Below, piece by piece: positions 1 to 6,664 of a stretch of DNA of 7,332 nucleotides (position 1 is its first letter; each line of letters opens with the position of its first letter). Both the position numbers and the translations under genes were made by a program. The notes below the pieces were generated by a model. That model made no database searches and was not told where the DNA came from. It saw nothing but the letters and a program-made list of their open reading frames with translations. The stretch spans positions 1 to 7,332 of the forward strand of contig CALDHV010000172.1 in the NCBI GenBank assembly GCA_937902305.1, given 5' to 3'. This stretch comes from an uncultured Clostridia bacterium (GTDB lineage Bacteria > Bacillota > Clostridia > Oscillospirales > Acutalibacteraceae).

Positions 1-158
1 TCTGTCTGATTCAAAAAAGCAAGTACTTCAGCTTCTTCTTCTTCACTTAATCCGCCTTCAGGTCCTATTGCCATAATAATTTTATCATATTTACAAGAAT
101 TTTTTAAGACTTTTTTAATGGTATTATCTTTTTCTTTAGTACTTATTTCAGCATAATT
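1..158 (-). CDS. rsmE: Internal fragment of RsmE (16S rRNA m3U1498 methyltransferase)
   Basis: Reading the minus strand with codons ending at position 2, an open frame runs through the AT-rich left edge. It contains the segment MAIGPEGGLSEEEEAEVLAF (codons from about 74 down to 15). The IGPEGGLS/F-x-E-E block is the hallmark of RsmE, the SPOUT-class enzyme that N3-methylates U1498 of 16S rRNA in the cytoplasm. Only about 50 residues are present. The C-terminal knot motif (LGxRILRxET) would lie beyond the left edge. The N-terminal PUA-like half should lie to the right but is absent, because GC-rich phosphatase sequence begins there. No in-frame start precedes the motif apart from the Met just before AIGPEGG, which is inside the fold. 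The right boundary given is approximate, since the frame stays open into foreign sequence. Codon use (AAA, GAA, ATT, TTA) and about 29% G+C are unlike every other gene here. Family call is strong; gene status is a broken or chimeric fragment. Confidence 0.8.
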
Positions 159-165
159 TTGCGGA
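138..165. other. Abrupt composition break, probable chimeric join
   Basis: By hand count, bases 1-142 hold 41 G or C (about 29%), whereas the 60-base row at 181-240 is about 55% and the rest of the window is similarly high. The change happens within roughly 20 bases of the phosphatase stop codon (TAA, 143-145). At the same place the rsmE reading frame loses its 5' half. No inverted repeat, target-site duplication or integrase gene is visible at the break. An assembly chimera or a recent recombination breakpoint both fit; an assembly artefact seems the simpler explanation. Confidence 0.6.
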
Positions 166-1453
166 TCGAGTCGATCTCCGCCTGGGTGATACCGATGGAT
201 TTGAGGAAGTTCTCGGCGCCGTTCTTGAGAGTGCCGTCATCGCTGTACGATCTCACCTTGACCATCATATCGTTGAACAGCTTGACCTTCGGCTCGATCT
301 GCGTCTGCAACCAGGAGGTGCCGCCAACCGAGGAGAGGAAGGACATCTCATAGTCGATGCAGATGTCATCCTCGCTCATACCGAGCAGAGCTTCGATGAG
401 GAACGCCAGCGTGCCGGTGCGGTCAAGTCCGACGCGGCAATGGAAATATATCGGATAGTTGCTTTCCTTGGCAAAGACGCGTACCTCTGCGGCGGTCGTT
501 GCTTTGTATTTTGCGGAGTTGATGCCTTTTTCATCGCCCCAATACTGCGGCGCGCCGGCGTTGGTGTAGCAGATATAATTGGCACCGTCCAGCGGCGATT
601 TCTTGCCGACAGTGGGAGACGCGTCGTTGGCGGAGGCAGGGTCGCGCAGATCGAGGTCGGTCTTGACACCGAGATCAAAACGGATGGTGCGCAATCCGGC
701 GTTGCCGGCGCCGTCCATATGCGCGCCGCGGAAGATCATACCCTGCTTGACGGTTTTGCCGTCGAGGGTCTTGCGACCGCCGAGATCGCGGATATTGGAC
801 ACGCCGTTGACAAAGATGGTGCGAATGGTCTTTTCGGTATGGAAATGATAGATCGGAGATTTGACGCTGTTTTCGTCAAATACCGCCGTCACCTGCCAAT
901 AATAGTCGGTATCGACCATAAGGTTTTGCAGTATGTAGGTCGTTGCCATCAGGCTGTCGGTTTTGGCACCCTTGAGATCCTTTGACGTGCCGTATGCAAT
1001 GTTGTATTCCACCGGTTTTTCGTTGCATTGCCATTTGAGCGTGACCATTGTTTTGTAGTTATCCAGCCCATTGCAGTACTTTTTGGAGCTGTACGGGGTA
1101 TAATCGTGGGACAGCCACGCGGCAACGCTCTTGTGCGCCATTTCGACGGTCTCACCGTTGTCCGGCGTGATCGCCTCAACCTTGCAATTCGCGGAGGCGC
1201 GACGCCCGCCGCCGGACTGGCTTTCCTGCTTTTCGGTCGAGCCGGTCTGCGATTTAGCCTCGGTCGGGGTGGTCTCCTCCCCTTTCGCGGCGGTCTTCTT
1301 TTTGATCTTGGCTTTGGTCTCGCTTGTGCCCGAGGTTTCGGAGCTATAGCCGGAGGTGTCGGATTCATCGGTCGCCGTTCCTCCACAGCCCCACAATGAA
1401 ACCGTCATCACGATCGCCGCCAACAATGCCAAAAGTCGATATGTATGCTTCAT
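143..1453 (-). CDS. Lipoprotein with FN3-like and tyrosine phosphatase domains
   Basis: A 436-residue protein predicted to be exported and lipid-anchored, then to act on phosphotyrosine or a similar phosphoester outside the membrane. Residues 1-22 form a signal peptide (Lys3/Arg6, hydrophobic core, LWG) ending at lipobox Cys23. Residues 24-88 are a Ser/Thr/Lys/Glu/Gly-rich low-complexity linker. About 92-207 resembles a fibronectin type III fold (VTLKW, YNIAYG, YYWQVTAV, SPIYHFHT). About 213-436 matches the bacterial Y_phosphatase3 family: NIRDLGG at 220-226, IFRGA at 240-244, and the P-loop HCRVGLDRTG at 338-347 with nucleophile Cys339 and Arg345. Asp344 sits where MptpB-type enzymes keep a P-loop Asp; position 343 is Leu rather than Lys. 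The ATG start is supported by the purine-rich site GAGGGAGAG upstream (around 1462-1470) and by the signal peptide. It has its own likely promoter. The stop codon lies at the composition break. The natural substrate is unknown. Confidence 0.85.
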   Translation of the reverse strand: MKHTYRLLALLAAIVMTVSLWGCGGTATDESDTSGYSSETSGTSETKAKIKKKTAAKGEETTPTEAKSQTGSTEKQESQSGGGRRASANCKVEAITPDNGETVEMAHKSVAAWLSHDYTPYSSKKYCNGLDNYKTMVTLKWQCNEKPVEYNIAYGTSKDLKGAKTDSLMATTYILQNLMVDTDYYWQVTAVFDENSVKSPIYHFHTEKTIRTIFVNGVSNIRDLGGRKTLDGKTVKQGMIFRGAHMDGAGNAGLRTIRFDLGVKTDLDLRDPASANDASPTVGKKSPLDGANYICYTNAGAPQYWGDEKGINSAKYKATTAAEVRVFAKESNYPIYFHCRVGLDRTGTLAFLIEALLGMSEDDICIDYEMSFLSSVGGTSWLQTQIEPKVKLFNDMMVKVRSYSDDGTLKNGAENFLKSIGITQAEIDSIRKIMLK

Positions 1454-1482
1454 TTTTACATCTCTCCCTCTGCTTTTTTACC

Positions 1483-1511
1483 AGTATACCGTTTTTTTAT
1501 GATAAATGCAA
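1483..1511 (-). promoter_or_regulatory. Sigma-A-like promoter for the phosphatase lipoprotein gene
   Basis: On the minus strand, TTGCAT (1506-1511) and TATACT (1483-1488) are separated by exactly 17 bases. The -10 matches the consensus at five of six positions; the -35 is weaker, with the TTG core only. A run of seven A residues (1516-1522) lies just upstream of the -35, where an UP element would sit, and it overlaps the tlyA stop codon. A second seven-A run (1492-1498) lies in the spacer. Expected initiation is about 20-25 bases before the ATG at 1453. This would let the phosphatase be transcribed independently of the genes upstream. Confidence 0.6.
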
Positions 1512-1520
1512 CCGCTTTTT

Positions 1521-2333
1521 TTATAAATCGGGCTGTTCCGTCATCACGGCGGCAAGCAATTCTTCTATTTTTTCCTCATCCGGGGCGACCGGCGCGGAAA
1601 AATGACGGTAGCAGGCAAGATATTCGACATTGCCGTTGGTGCCGTGGATGGGGCTGACGGTCAAGCCACACAGCATCAGCCCGTTTTCCGCCGCGGCGGA
1701 GAAAACGCCCCGTAGTAGCGGCGGCAGATCGGTCTGAGGTGAGCGCAGGATGCCGTTTTTGCCGAGTAGCTTCGGCTTTGCCTCGAACTGCGGCTTGATG
1801 AGAGTGACGACCTCGCCCTCCGGCTTCAATATGCGATGGATGGCGGGAAAAATCTTGGTCAGCGAGATAAACGACACATCCACCGTCACCATATCGCAGA
1901 TTGTGTCGTTCAACTGCTCGACGGTGAGATTGCGTGCATTGGTGCGCTCCAGCACCGTGACGCGGGAGTCTTCGCGTAGCTCCCACGCAAGGATACCGTA
2001 CGCCACATCGACGGCAAAGACCTGCTTTGCGCCGCGTTGCAACAGACAATCGGTAAAGCCGCCGTTGGAAGCGCCGATGTCGCACACGGTCTTGTCCGCC
2101 GGGTCGATTTGAAAGCGGTCAAGTGCTTTTTCCAGCTTATATCCCGAGCGGCTGGCATATTTTTTCGCCTTTTCGCGCAGGGTCAGCACGGTATCTGCAG
2201 GCACGGCAGTGCCAGCCTTATCCGCCGGCACCGCGCCGATCCACACCCGCCCCTCCATGATGAGGGCGGCGGCGGTAGGCAGGTCTACACCGAATTGCGA
2301 TGCCGCCAATTTATCCAGTCGTTGAGTTTCCAT
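1521..2333 (-). CDS. tlyA: TlyA-family rRNA 2'-O-methyltransferase
   Basis: A 270-residue cytoplasmic SAM-dependent RNA methyltransferase. Family members 2'-O-methylate C1920 of 23S rRNA, and some also C1409 of 16S rRNA, which affects capreomycin/viomycin sensitivity; the old name hemolysin A reflects early phenotypes. An S4-like RNA-binding domain occupies about 5-55 (RLDKL, LIMEGRVWIG). The FtsJ-like Rossmann domain follows from about 60: SRSGYKLEKAL, SAM motif DIGASNGGFTD at 85-95, AVDVAYG at 107-113, VDVSFISL at 151-158 and TLIKPQFEA at 177-185. Lys66, Asp152, Lys180 and Glu237 fit the K-D-K-E tetrad of FtsJ-type 2'-O-methyltransferases. Length is normal for the family. The ATG has AAGGAAG (2341-2347) seven bases upstream. 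The first 23 bases overlap the end of the ydbT-like gene, suggesting translational coupling. Which of the two TlyA specificities applies cannot be settled from sequence alone. Confidence 0.93.
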   Translation of the reverse strand: METQRLDKLAASQFGVDLPTAAALIMEGRVWIGAVPADKAGTAVPADTVLTLREKAKKYASRSGYKLEKALDRFQIDPADKTVCDIGASNGGFTDCLLQRGAKQVFAVDVAYGILAWELREDSRVTVLERTNARNLTVEQLNDTICDMVTVDVSFISLTKIFPAIHRILKPEGEVVTLIKPQFEAKPKLLGKNGILRSPQTDLPPLLRGVFSAAAENGLMLCGLTVSPIHGTNGNVEYLACYRHFSAPVAPDEEKIEELLAAVMTEQPDL

Positions 2334-3753
2334 TGCCAGACTTCCTTTCTGTTTCGGTCAAAGTGCGTATCGCGTCCGCCGGCATAGCGCGCAAGCGGTA
2401 GCATATCCGTCGGTCGCCATGGGGGTAAAAATACGCTGTGCAGGTGTTGCTCCGGGCGAACGGAGCGCGACGCAGACGCACGGCGAGCAAGGCGTGTCGC
2501 GGCAGGATGACCGTATGCAGGGGCAGCCGCCGCGAAAATCGCAGGGTGTAGCATCCGTTGGCATAGGCAAGCCCCGCCGTGCGCGCGTCGATGAAAATGA
2601 CGGCGAGCCACCACAGAAGCGGCGGCAGTGCCACCCACGCCGCCAACTGTACAAACGGTGCCCATACGGGAAACCGTCCGTCGAGCCAAAGCGCCGCCGC
2701 ACCGATGCCGAGCGCGATGCCGAGCGGCGCCGACAAGCGCCACAGCACCGCGCCACGCACGGGGCGTATCTGCGCCGGTGCGGACGAAAACTCCGGCAAC
2801 AGCCGCGTCAGCAAGTCGGTGCTTTGACGCTTGTCGGCGGCGGGTATCAGCACCGGCATAGTGCGCTTGCCATAGCCGACGCAGGAGAAAAACAACATTC
2901 GCTGTCCCAACGCTTCACCAAGCAGTCCGCGGCGTTCATCCACCGCATCCACAGCACCAACGGTGCAGATATTTTCCCGCCGCGTCCATAAGCCGCCGGT
3001 CAGCGACAGCACACGCGGCGTGCGAATGGCGGAAAAGGGGGAAAAACGCACCACGGTGCGTATGACCCCCGCCAGCCACCCAGCAAGCAGGATCAGCGAA
3101 AGCAAAGCCACAGAACGGGGAAGCACCGTCACTGCGGCAACGGCTTCCTCCAAATTGCCGAGTAACCGTTCTCGAAAAGCATCCCCCAGCAGTCTACCCG
3201 CCCGCCGGAATGCCGCCGCCAGCAAAAGAACGCCGCCGAGGGTATCGGCGGAAAACAGCGCCAGCGCGAGCGCCGCGCGCCAACTGCCGCAGACGGCTTT
3301 GCCGGGAGCATCCCGCCCCGTTCTTGCCGCCAGGATCTTTTCCGCGTCCCGGCGATACAGGATGAGCGAAACATCTGTCCGCTTGCCGGTCAGGGTATCG
3401 CTGTCCGCCTCCAGGCGCACCGCGCCGCATAAGCGGTAAAGCGGCGTTTCCTCCACCGACAGAGTGGTAATCGCCCGTTTAGTCAGATAGGTTTGGTGCC
3501 GCCATAGCAGTCCGCCGGTCAGTACAAAGCCGTCGGGCGTAAACCGATAGGTCATCCGCGCCCAGCGCAACAGCGGCAAAAGCACCAGCGCCGACAGCGC
3601 GGCAAGATCGAGCCAACCGCCGCGAAGCCAGGCGGCGACCCCTTTTTCCGCGATCGCGTAGCGAAGCCCGCGTATGAGCGGCAGGAGCAGGAAAATGAGA
3701 TACCGCCCGGTATAGCGCAGAATAGCGAGCGGGTGCTGATGCCGCGCCGTCAC
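2311..3753 (-). CDS. YdbT-like membrane protein with three bacterial PH domains
   Basis: About 480 residues from the preferred GTG start. Its first residues, TARHQHPLAIL, match the usual amino terminus of YdbT/DUF304 (bPH2) proteins. The pattern is three repeats of paired hydrophobic segments followed by a PH-like domain: helices about 12-30 and 47-63 then PH about 66-145; helices about 165-185 and 213-233 then PH about 236-320; helices about 338-355 and 365-388 then PH about 393-468. PH modules start with the typical run YRFTPDGFVLTGGLLWR. In Bacillus subtilis the ydbS-ydbT pair is sigma-W controlled and linked to resistance against bacteriocin-like compounds, so an envelope-defence role is inferred here. 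The GTG lies in a GTGA overlap with the ydbS-like stop (3750-3753), which decides the start over a longer frame opening at 3840 whose added residues are Gly/Asp/Arg-rich and unlike the family. Molecular function is not known. Confidence 0.8.
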   Translation of the reverse strand: MTARHQHPLAILRYTGRYLIFLLLPLIRGLRYAIAEKGVAAWLRGGWLDLAALSALVLLPLLRWARMTYRFTPDGFVLTGGLLWRHQTYLTKRAITTLSVEETPLYRLCGAVRLEADSDTLTGKRTDVSLILYRRDAEKILAARTGRDAPGKAVCGSWRAALALALFSADTLGGVLLLAAAFRRAGRLLGDAFRERLLGNLEEAVAAVTVLPRSVALLSLILLAGWLAGVIRTVVRFSPFSAIRTPRVLSLTGGLWTRRENICTVGAVDAVDERRGLLGEALGQRMLFFSCVGYGKRTMPVLIPAADKRQSTDLLTRLLPEFSSAPAQIRPVRGAVLWRLSAPLGIALGIGAAALWLDGRFPVWAPFVQLAAWVALPPLLWWLAVIFIDARTAGLAYANGCYTLRFSRRLPLHTVILPRHALLAVRLRRAPFARSNTCTAYFYPHGDRRICYRLRAMPADAIRTLTETERKSGNGNSTTG

Positions 3754-4175
3754 GGGCGCATCAGACGGCGACACCAGCCGTCCGCCTCCGCGGTCGGGAT
3801 ACCGACCAGCATCAGCCAACTGCCCGCCGCCGCCAGCCATACCGCCGAAAAGCCCATTTTACGCCCGATCGGGGAGCAGATGACGGTGATGCGGCGGATG
3901 GCGCTTTGACGCATCCGATGGCGGCTTACAAAAAACGCTCCCCGCACCGCCACAATGCCGCTGTCATCCGCGCCGTAGCGGGCGTGCTTTGCCCGCAAGG
4001 GCAGGATGACGGTGCAAACACCCAGCACGGCGCACAGCCAAACCACCGACAAAAGCCAAAACGCCGGATGAAACCGGGACAAAGCCCACGCGACCGCCGT
4101 CATTGCCGGGACGGACAGCCCACCATAAGCGGCAAGCACCGTCCAGACGCGCCGATCCGGTCGTTTGAGCTCCAA
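3750..4175 (-). CDS. YdbS-like small membrane protein with one PH domain
   Basis: A 141-residue protein with two membrane segments (about 11-31 and 37-59), then a single bPH2-like domain from about 60: RAKHARYGADDSGIVAVRG, then FFVSRHRMRQSAIRRITVI. The motif 'display strand, short loop, VxxGxF, then RxxxxQxxRI' is typical of YdbS/DUF304 proteins. Slightly shorter than the roughly 160-residue Bacillus protein. The start is TTG at 4175, chosen because AGGAGG (4183-4188) lies seven bases upstream and no better start fits. It begins 15 bases after the copA stop and ends in a four-base GTGA overlap with the ydbT-like gene, so the two products are probably made together and act as a complex in the membrane. 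The subunit role is inferred from the conserved pairing; biochemistry is unknown. Confidence 0.8.
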   Translation of the reverse strand: MELKRPDRRVWTVLAAYGGLSVPAMTAVAWALSRFHPAFWLLSVVWLCAVLGVCTVILPLRAKHARYGADDSGIVAVRGAFFVSRHRMRQSAIRRITVICSPIGRKMGFSAVWLAAAGSWLMLVGIPTAEADGWCRRLMRP

Positions 4176-4182
4176 TCCGTTT

Positions 4183-4188
4183 CCTCCT
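4183..4188 (-). promoter_or_regulatory. Shine-Dalgarno AGGAGG deciding a TTG start
   Basis: Perfect AGGAGG on the minus strand, seven bases before the TTG at 4175, located in the 15-base gap after the copA stop. It fixes the rare TTG as the start of the ydbS-like gene. Confidence 0.8.
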
Positions 4189-4190
4189 CT

Positions 4191-4391
4191 TTATTGCGGG
4201 CGATACCCCGCCTTGATGATCGCATCGCGCAGAGCGTCCTCGGTCGCTTCACCGCATAGCGTGACCCGGACGGTGCCGCTCTTGTGGTCGGCAGATGCCG
4301 TTTCCACGCCGGGGACGGCTTCCAGCGCCTCCTTGACGTGTGCCTCACAATGCGGGCACATCATTCCATCGACCTTCAGGATTTTTTCCAT
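4191..4391 (-). CDS. Possible nested CopZ-like copper chaperone (internal start in copA)
   Basis: In frame with copA, an ATG at 4391 opens a 66-residue stretch that is the size of free-standing CopZ/Atx1-type chaperones and covers the complete fold: MEKILKVDGMMCPHC, then helix VKEALEAVPGVETA, a strand with SGTVRVTL, a second helix and the terminal AGY. The metal-binding cysteines are residues 12 and 15 of the nested product. AAAGGA (4401-4406) lies nine bases upstream of the ATG, a usable ribosome site inside coding sequence. The linker before it (ADEKKGTKT) is what a read-through intergenic spacer would look like, so an ancestral copA-copZ pair that lost its copA stop is plausible. Production of the free protein is inference only; the domain as part of CopA is certain. 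Confidence 0.45.
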   Translation of the reverse strand: MEKILKVDGMMCPHCEAHVKEALEAVPGVETASADHKSGTVRVTLCGEATEDALRDAIIKAGYRPQ

Positions 4392-6620
4392 CGTTTTCGT
4401 TCCTTTCTTTTCATCCGCCCGGAAGGGTCGGAACAGGTTGAGCCGCAGGGCATTGAGCACGACACATATACTGGAAAGGCTCATCGCGGCGGCGGCAAGC
4501 ATCGGGCTTAACTGCCACCCGAGCCATGGGATGAACACACCCGCCGCCAGCGGGATGCCGAGCGTATTGTAAAAAAACGCCCAAAAGAGATTTTCCCGGA
4601 TATTTCGCAGGGTGGCGCGTCCGATCTGCAAAGCGGCGGGCAGGTCGCTCATCCGACTGCGCATCAGCACGACATCCGCCGCGTCGATGGCAATATCCGT
4701 TCCCGCGCCGATCGCGATGCCGCAGGAGGCGGCGGTCAGGGCGGGTGCATCGTTGATGCCGTCCCCCACCATCGCGGCGGGGGCCTTTTGCTCCCATTCA
4801 CGCAGGACAGCCTCTTTGCCGTCCGGCAGAACGCCGGATATAACCTCATCGGCGCCGACGGCGTTTCCGATCGCGGCGGCAGTGGCGGCATTATCGCCGG
4901 TCAGCATTACGACCCGCAGACCCATACGGTGCAATTCTCCGACCGCCTCCCGGCTGTCCGGACGCAAAACATCCGCCACGGCGATCATGCCGAGCAAGCG
5001 TCCGTCATAGGCGAATAATAGCGGTGTCTTGCCCGCTTCGGCAAGAGCGCGACAGGTATTTTCGGTGCCTCTGTCCACTGCGATCCGTCCGCCGATATAC
5101 GTTTCACTGCCGCCGATCAGCTCCCGCCCGTCGAGCCGCGCCCGCAAGCCGTTGCCGGGCAGGACTTCAAAATCCGTGACCGGCGCAGGTGTCAGCCCTT
5201 TTTCCTCGGCGGCGCGGCAGATCGCACCCGCCAAAGGATGCTCGCTGTGCACCTCCAGCGCATAGGCGTGGGATAACAGCTCCCCCGCGTCTCCGACGGC
5301 GACCGTATCGGTCAGACGCGGCTCACCGACCGTGACGGTACCGGTTTTGTCCAGCACCACCGTTTTGATATGCCCCGCCCGCTCCAGCGCAGCAGCGGGT
5401 TTGTATAAAATGCCGTTGCGGGCGGCAAGCCCACTGCCCACCATAATGGCGACCGGGGTCGCCAAGCCGAGTGCGCAGGGGCAACTGATGACCAGCACCG
5501 ATATTCCGCGCGCAAGCGCAAAGCCGACCGTTTGCCCAATCAAAAGCCATACGGCAACGGTGACGGCGGCTATCGCCATGACCGTCGGTACGAATACCGC
5601 GGCAACGCGGTCGGCGGTGCGGGCGATCGGCGCTTTGCCGGTCGCTGAATTTCGCACCAGACGAATGATCTGCGACAGCGTTGTGTCCTCCCCGACGGCG
5701 GTCGCCCGGCATACGAGATAGCCCGAACGGTTATGCGTCGCGGCGGCAACCTTGTCACCGATGTGCTTATCCGCCGGGATGCTTTCGCCGGTCAGCGCGG
5801 CTTCATCCACCGCGCCGCCGCCCTCGATAATCTCCCCATCGGTCGGGATCGTTTCGCCCGGTCGGACGATAAAGATGTCACCGACCGCGACTGCGGATAT
5901 GGGCACGGTCGTTTCCGTGCCGTTTTTGAGCAAAACGGCGTTCTGCGGGGCAAGTGCCATCAGCCCGCGTAACGCATCGGTGGTGCGACCTTTGGAGCGC
6001 GCCTCCAGTGTTTTACCCACTGTGATGAGGGTGACGATCATCCCCGCCGACTCGAAATACAGCCCGTGCAGATGCGTGAGCGAGGCGGCGGTATCGCCGC
6101 CTGCCCGCGCCTGCAACAGCAACACCAGCACGCAGGAGCTATACAGAAATGCCGCTCCGGCACCGAGCGCGACCAGCGTATCCATATTCGGCGCACGGTG
6201 GATCGCGCCCTTGAAGCCGTTGACAAAGAAGCGGCGGTTGACGGTCAACAGAGCGCCGGACAGCAAAAGCTGACATACGCCCTGCACCGCCGGGTCAAGC
6301 GGCAACCGGATGCCGAGCATATGACCCATCGTCAGCACCATCAGCAACAATAACAGCACGACCGACACGGTCAGCCGCCGCCGCAGAGCGGGAGTGGCGG
6401 TATCGGTCAGATCGGTCGGCGCGGCAGGAGCGGCAATACCATACCCGGCGTGCTTGACCGCCGCTGTGATCGCCTCCCGCGAGGCAGTGCCCTCCACAGT
6501 CATAGAGTTGGTCAGCAGACTGACCGCGCAGGAGGTCACGCCCGGAACGGCAATCACAGCTTTTTCGACCCGCGCACTGCACGCGGCGCAGGTCATTCCC
6601 GTTACCCGGTAGGTTTCCAC
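4191..6620 (-). CDS. copA: Copper-exporting P1B-type ATPase with C-terminal CopZ-like domain
   Basis: An 809-residue inner-membrane pump that uses ATP to export Cu(I). The N-terminal heavy-metal-associated domain (about 1-62) has GMTCAAC with Cys11 and Cys14. Eight membrane helices are expected; visible ones lie around 82-103, 111-126, 148-170, 187-203, 338-362, 368-392, 675-695 and 703-722. Functional motifs are TGES 277-280 (actuator), Cys380-Pro-Cys382 (ion site), phosphorylated Asp424 in DKTGT, His461-Pro462, TGDN 574-577, GDGINDAP 619-626, and the Cu(I)-type YN 684-685 and MxxSS 713-717. A second metal-binding domain (about 744-809, MMCPHC with Cys755/Cys758) follows a short Lys-rich linker at the extreme C-terminus, which is longer than the usual ending. 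The start is GTG at 6620 with AAGGAGG (6628-6634) seven bases upstream. It lies 44 bp after cysK and 15 bp before the ydbS-like gene. No CsoR or CopY gene is present in the window. Confidence 0.95.
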   Translation of the reverse strand: METYRVTGMTCAACSARVEKAVIAVPGVTSCAVSLLTNSMTVEGTASREAITAAVKHAGYGIAAPAAPTDLTDTATPALRRRLTVSVVLLLLLMVLTMGHMLGIRLPLDPAVQGVCQLLLSGALLTVNRRFFVNGFKGAIHRAPNMDTLVALGAGAAFLYSSCVLVLLLQARAGGDTAASLTHLHGLYFESAGMIVTLITVGKTLEARSKGRTTDALRGLMALAPQNAVLLKNGTETTVPISAVAVGDIFIVRPGETIPTDGEIIEGGGAVDEAALTGESIPADKHIGDKVAAATHNRSGYLVCRATAVGEDTTLSQIIRLVRNSATGKAPIARTADRVAAVFVPTVMAIAAVTVAVWLLIGQTVGFALARGISVLVISCPCALGLATPVAIMVGSGLAARNGILYKPAAALERAGHIKTVVLDKTGTVTVGEPRLTDTVAVGDAGELLSHAYALEVHSEHPLAGAICRAAEEKGLTPAPVTDFEVLPGNGLRARLDGRELIGGSETYIGGRIAVDRGTENTCRALAEAGKTPLLFAYDGRLLGMIAVADVLRPDSREAVGELHRMGLRVVMLTGDNAATAAAIGNAVGADEVISGVLPDGKEAVLREWEQKAPAAMVGDGINDAPALTAASCGIAIGAGTDIAIDAADVVLMRSRMSDLPAALQIGRATLRNIRENLFWAFFYNTLGIPLAAGVFIPWLGWQLSPMLAAAAMSLSSICVVLNALRLNLFRPFRADEKKGTKTMEKILKVDGMMCPHCEAHVKEALEAVPGVETASADHKSGTVRVTLCGEATEDALRDAIIKAGYRPQ
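4401..4406 (-). promoter_or_regulatory. Internal Shine-Dalgarno-like site inside copA
   Basis: AAAGGA on the minus strand, nine bases upstream of the in-frame ATG at 4391, which starts a complete CopZ-like domain. A-rich codons around it could simply encode the Lys-rich linker, so function is not assured. Confidence 0.4.
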
Positions 6621-6664
6621 GGCGTTTCCTCCTTTGCGGATAGTGTGTGTTTATCGGATGGGTT

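Noticed and set aside
440..985. 181-residue open frame on the plus strand
   Set aside because: Lies wholly antisense to the phosphatase gene, has no family motif or ribosome site, and such frames are expected opposite GC-rich coding sequence.
1454..1520. Rho-independent terminator after tlyA
   Set aside because: There are A-runs on the sense strand but no GC stem followed by a T-run in the direction of transcription.
1521..2333. Haemolysin toxin
   Set aside because: TlyA proteins are often labelled haemolysin, but the S4 domain, SAM motif and K-D-K-E residues show an rRNA methyltransferase.
2419..2991. 190-residue open frame on the plus strand
   Set aside because: Antisense to the ydbT-like gene; composition is Arg/Gln/Pro-rich without recognisable domains, typical of a reverse-frame shadow.
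2311..3840. Longer 509-residue version of the ydbT-like gene
   Set aside because: The extra 29 residues are Gly/Asp/Arg-rich, overlap the ydbS-like gene by 91 bases and do not resemble the family; the GTGA overlap start at 3753 fits better.
6621..6664. Terminator or copper operator between cysK and copA
   Set aside because: No perfect inverted repeat with a U-tract and no TACAnnTGTA-like palindrome could be found; ATCCG occurs twice but as a direct repeat.
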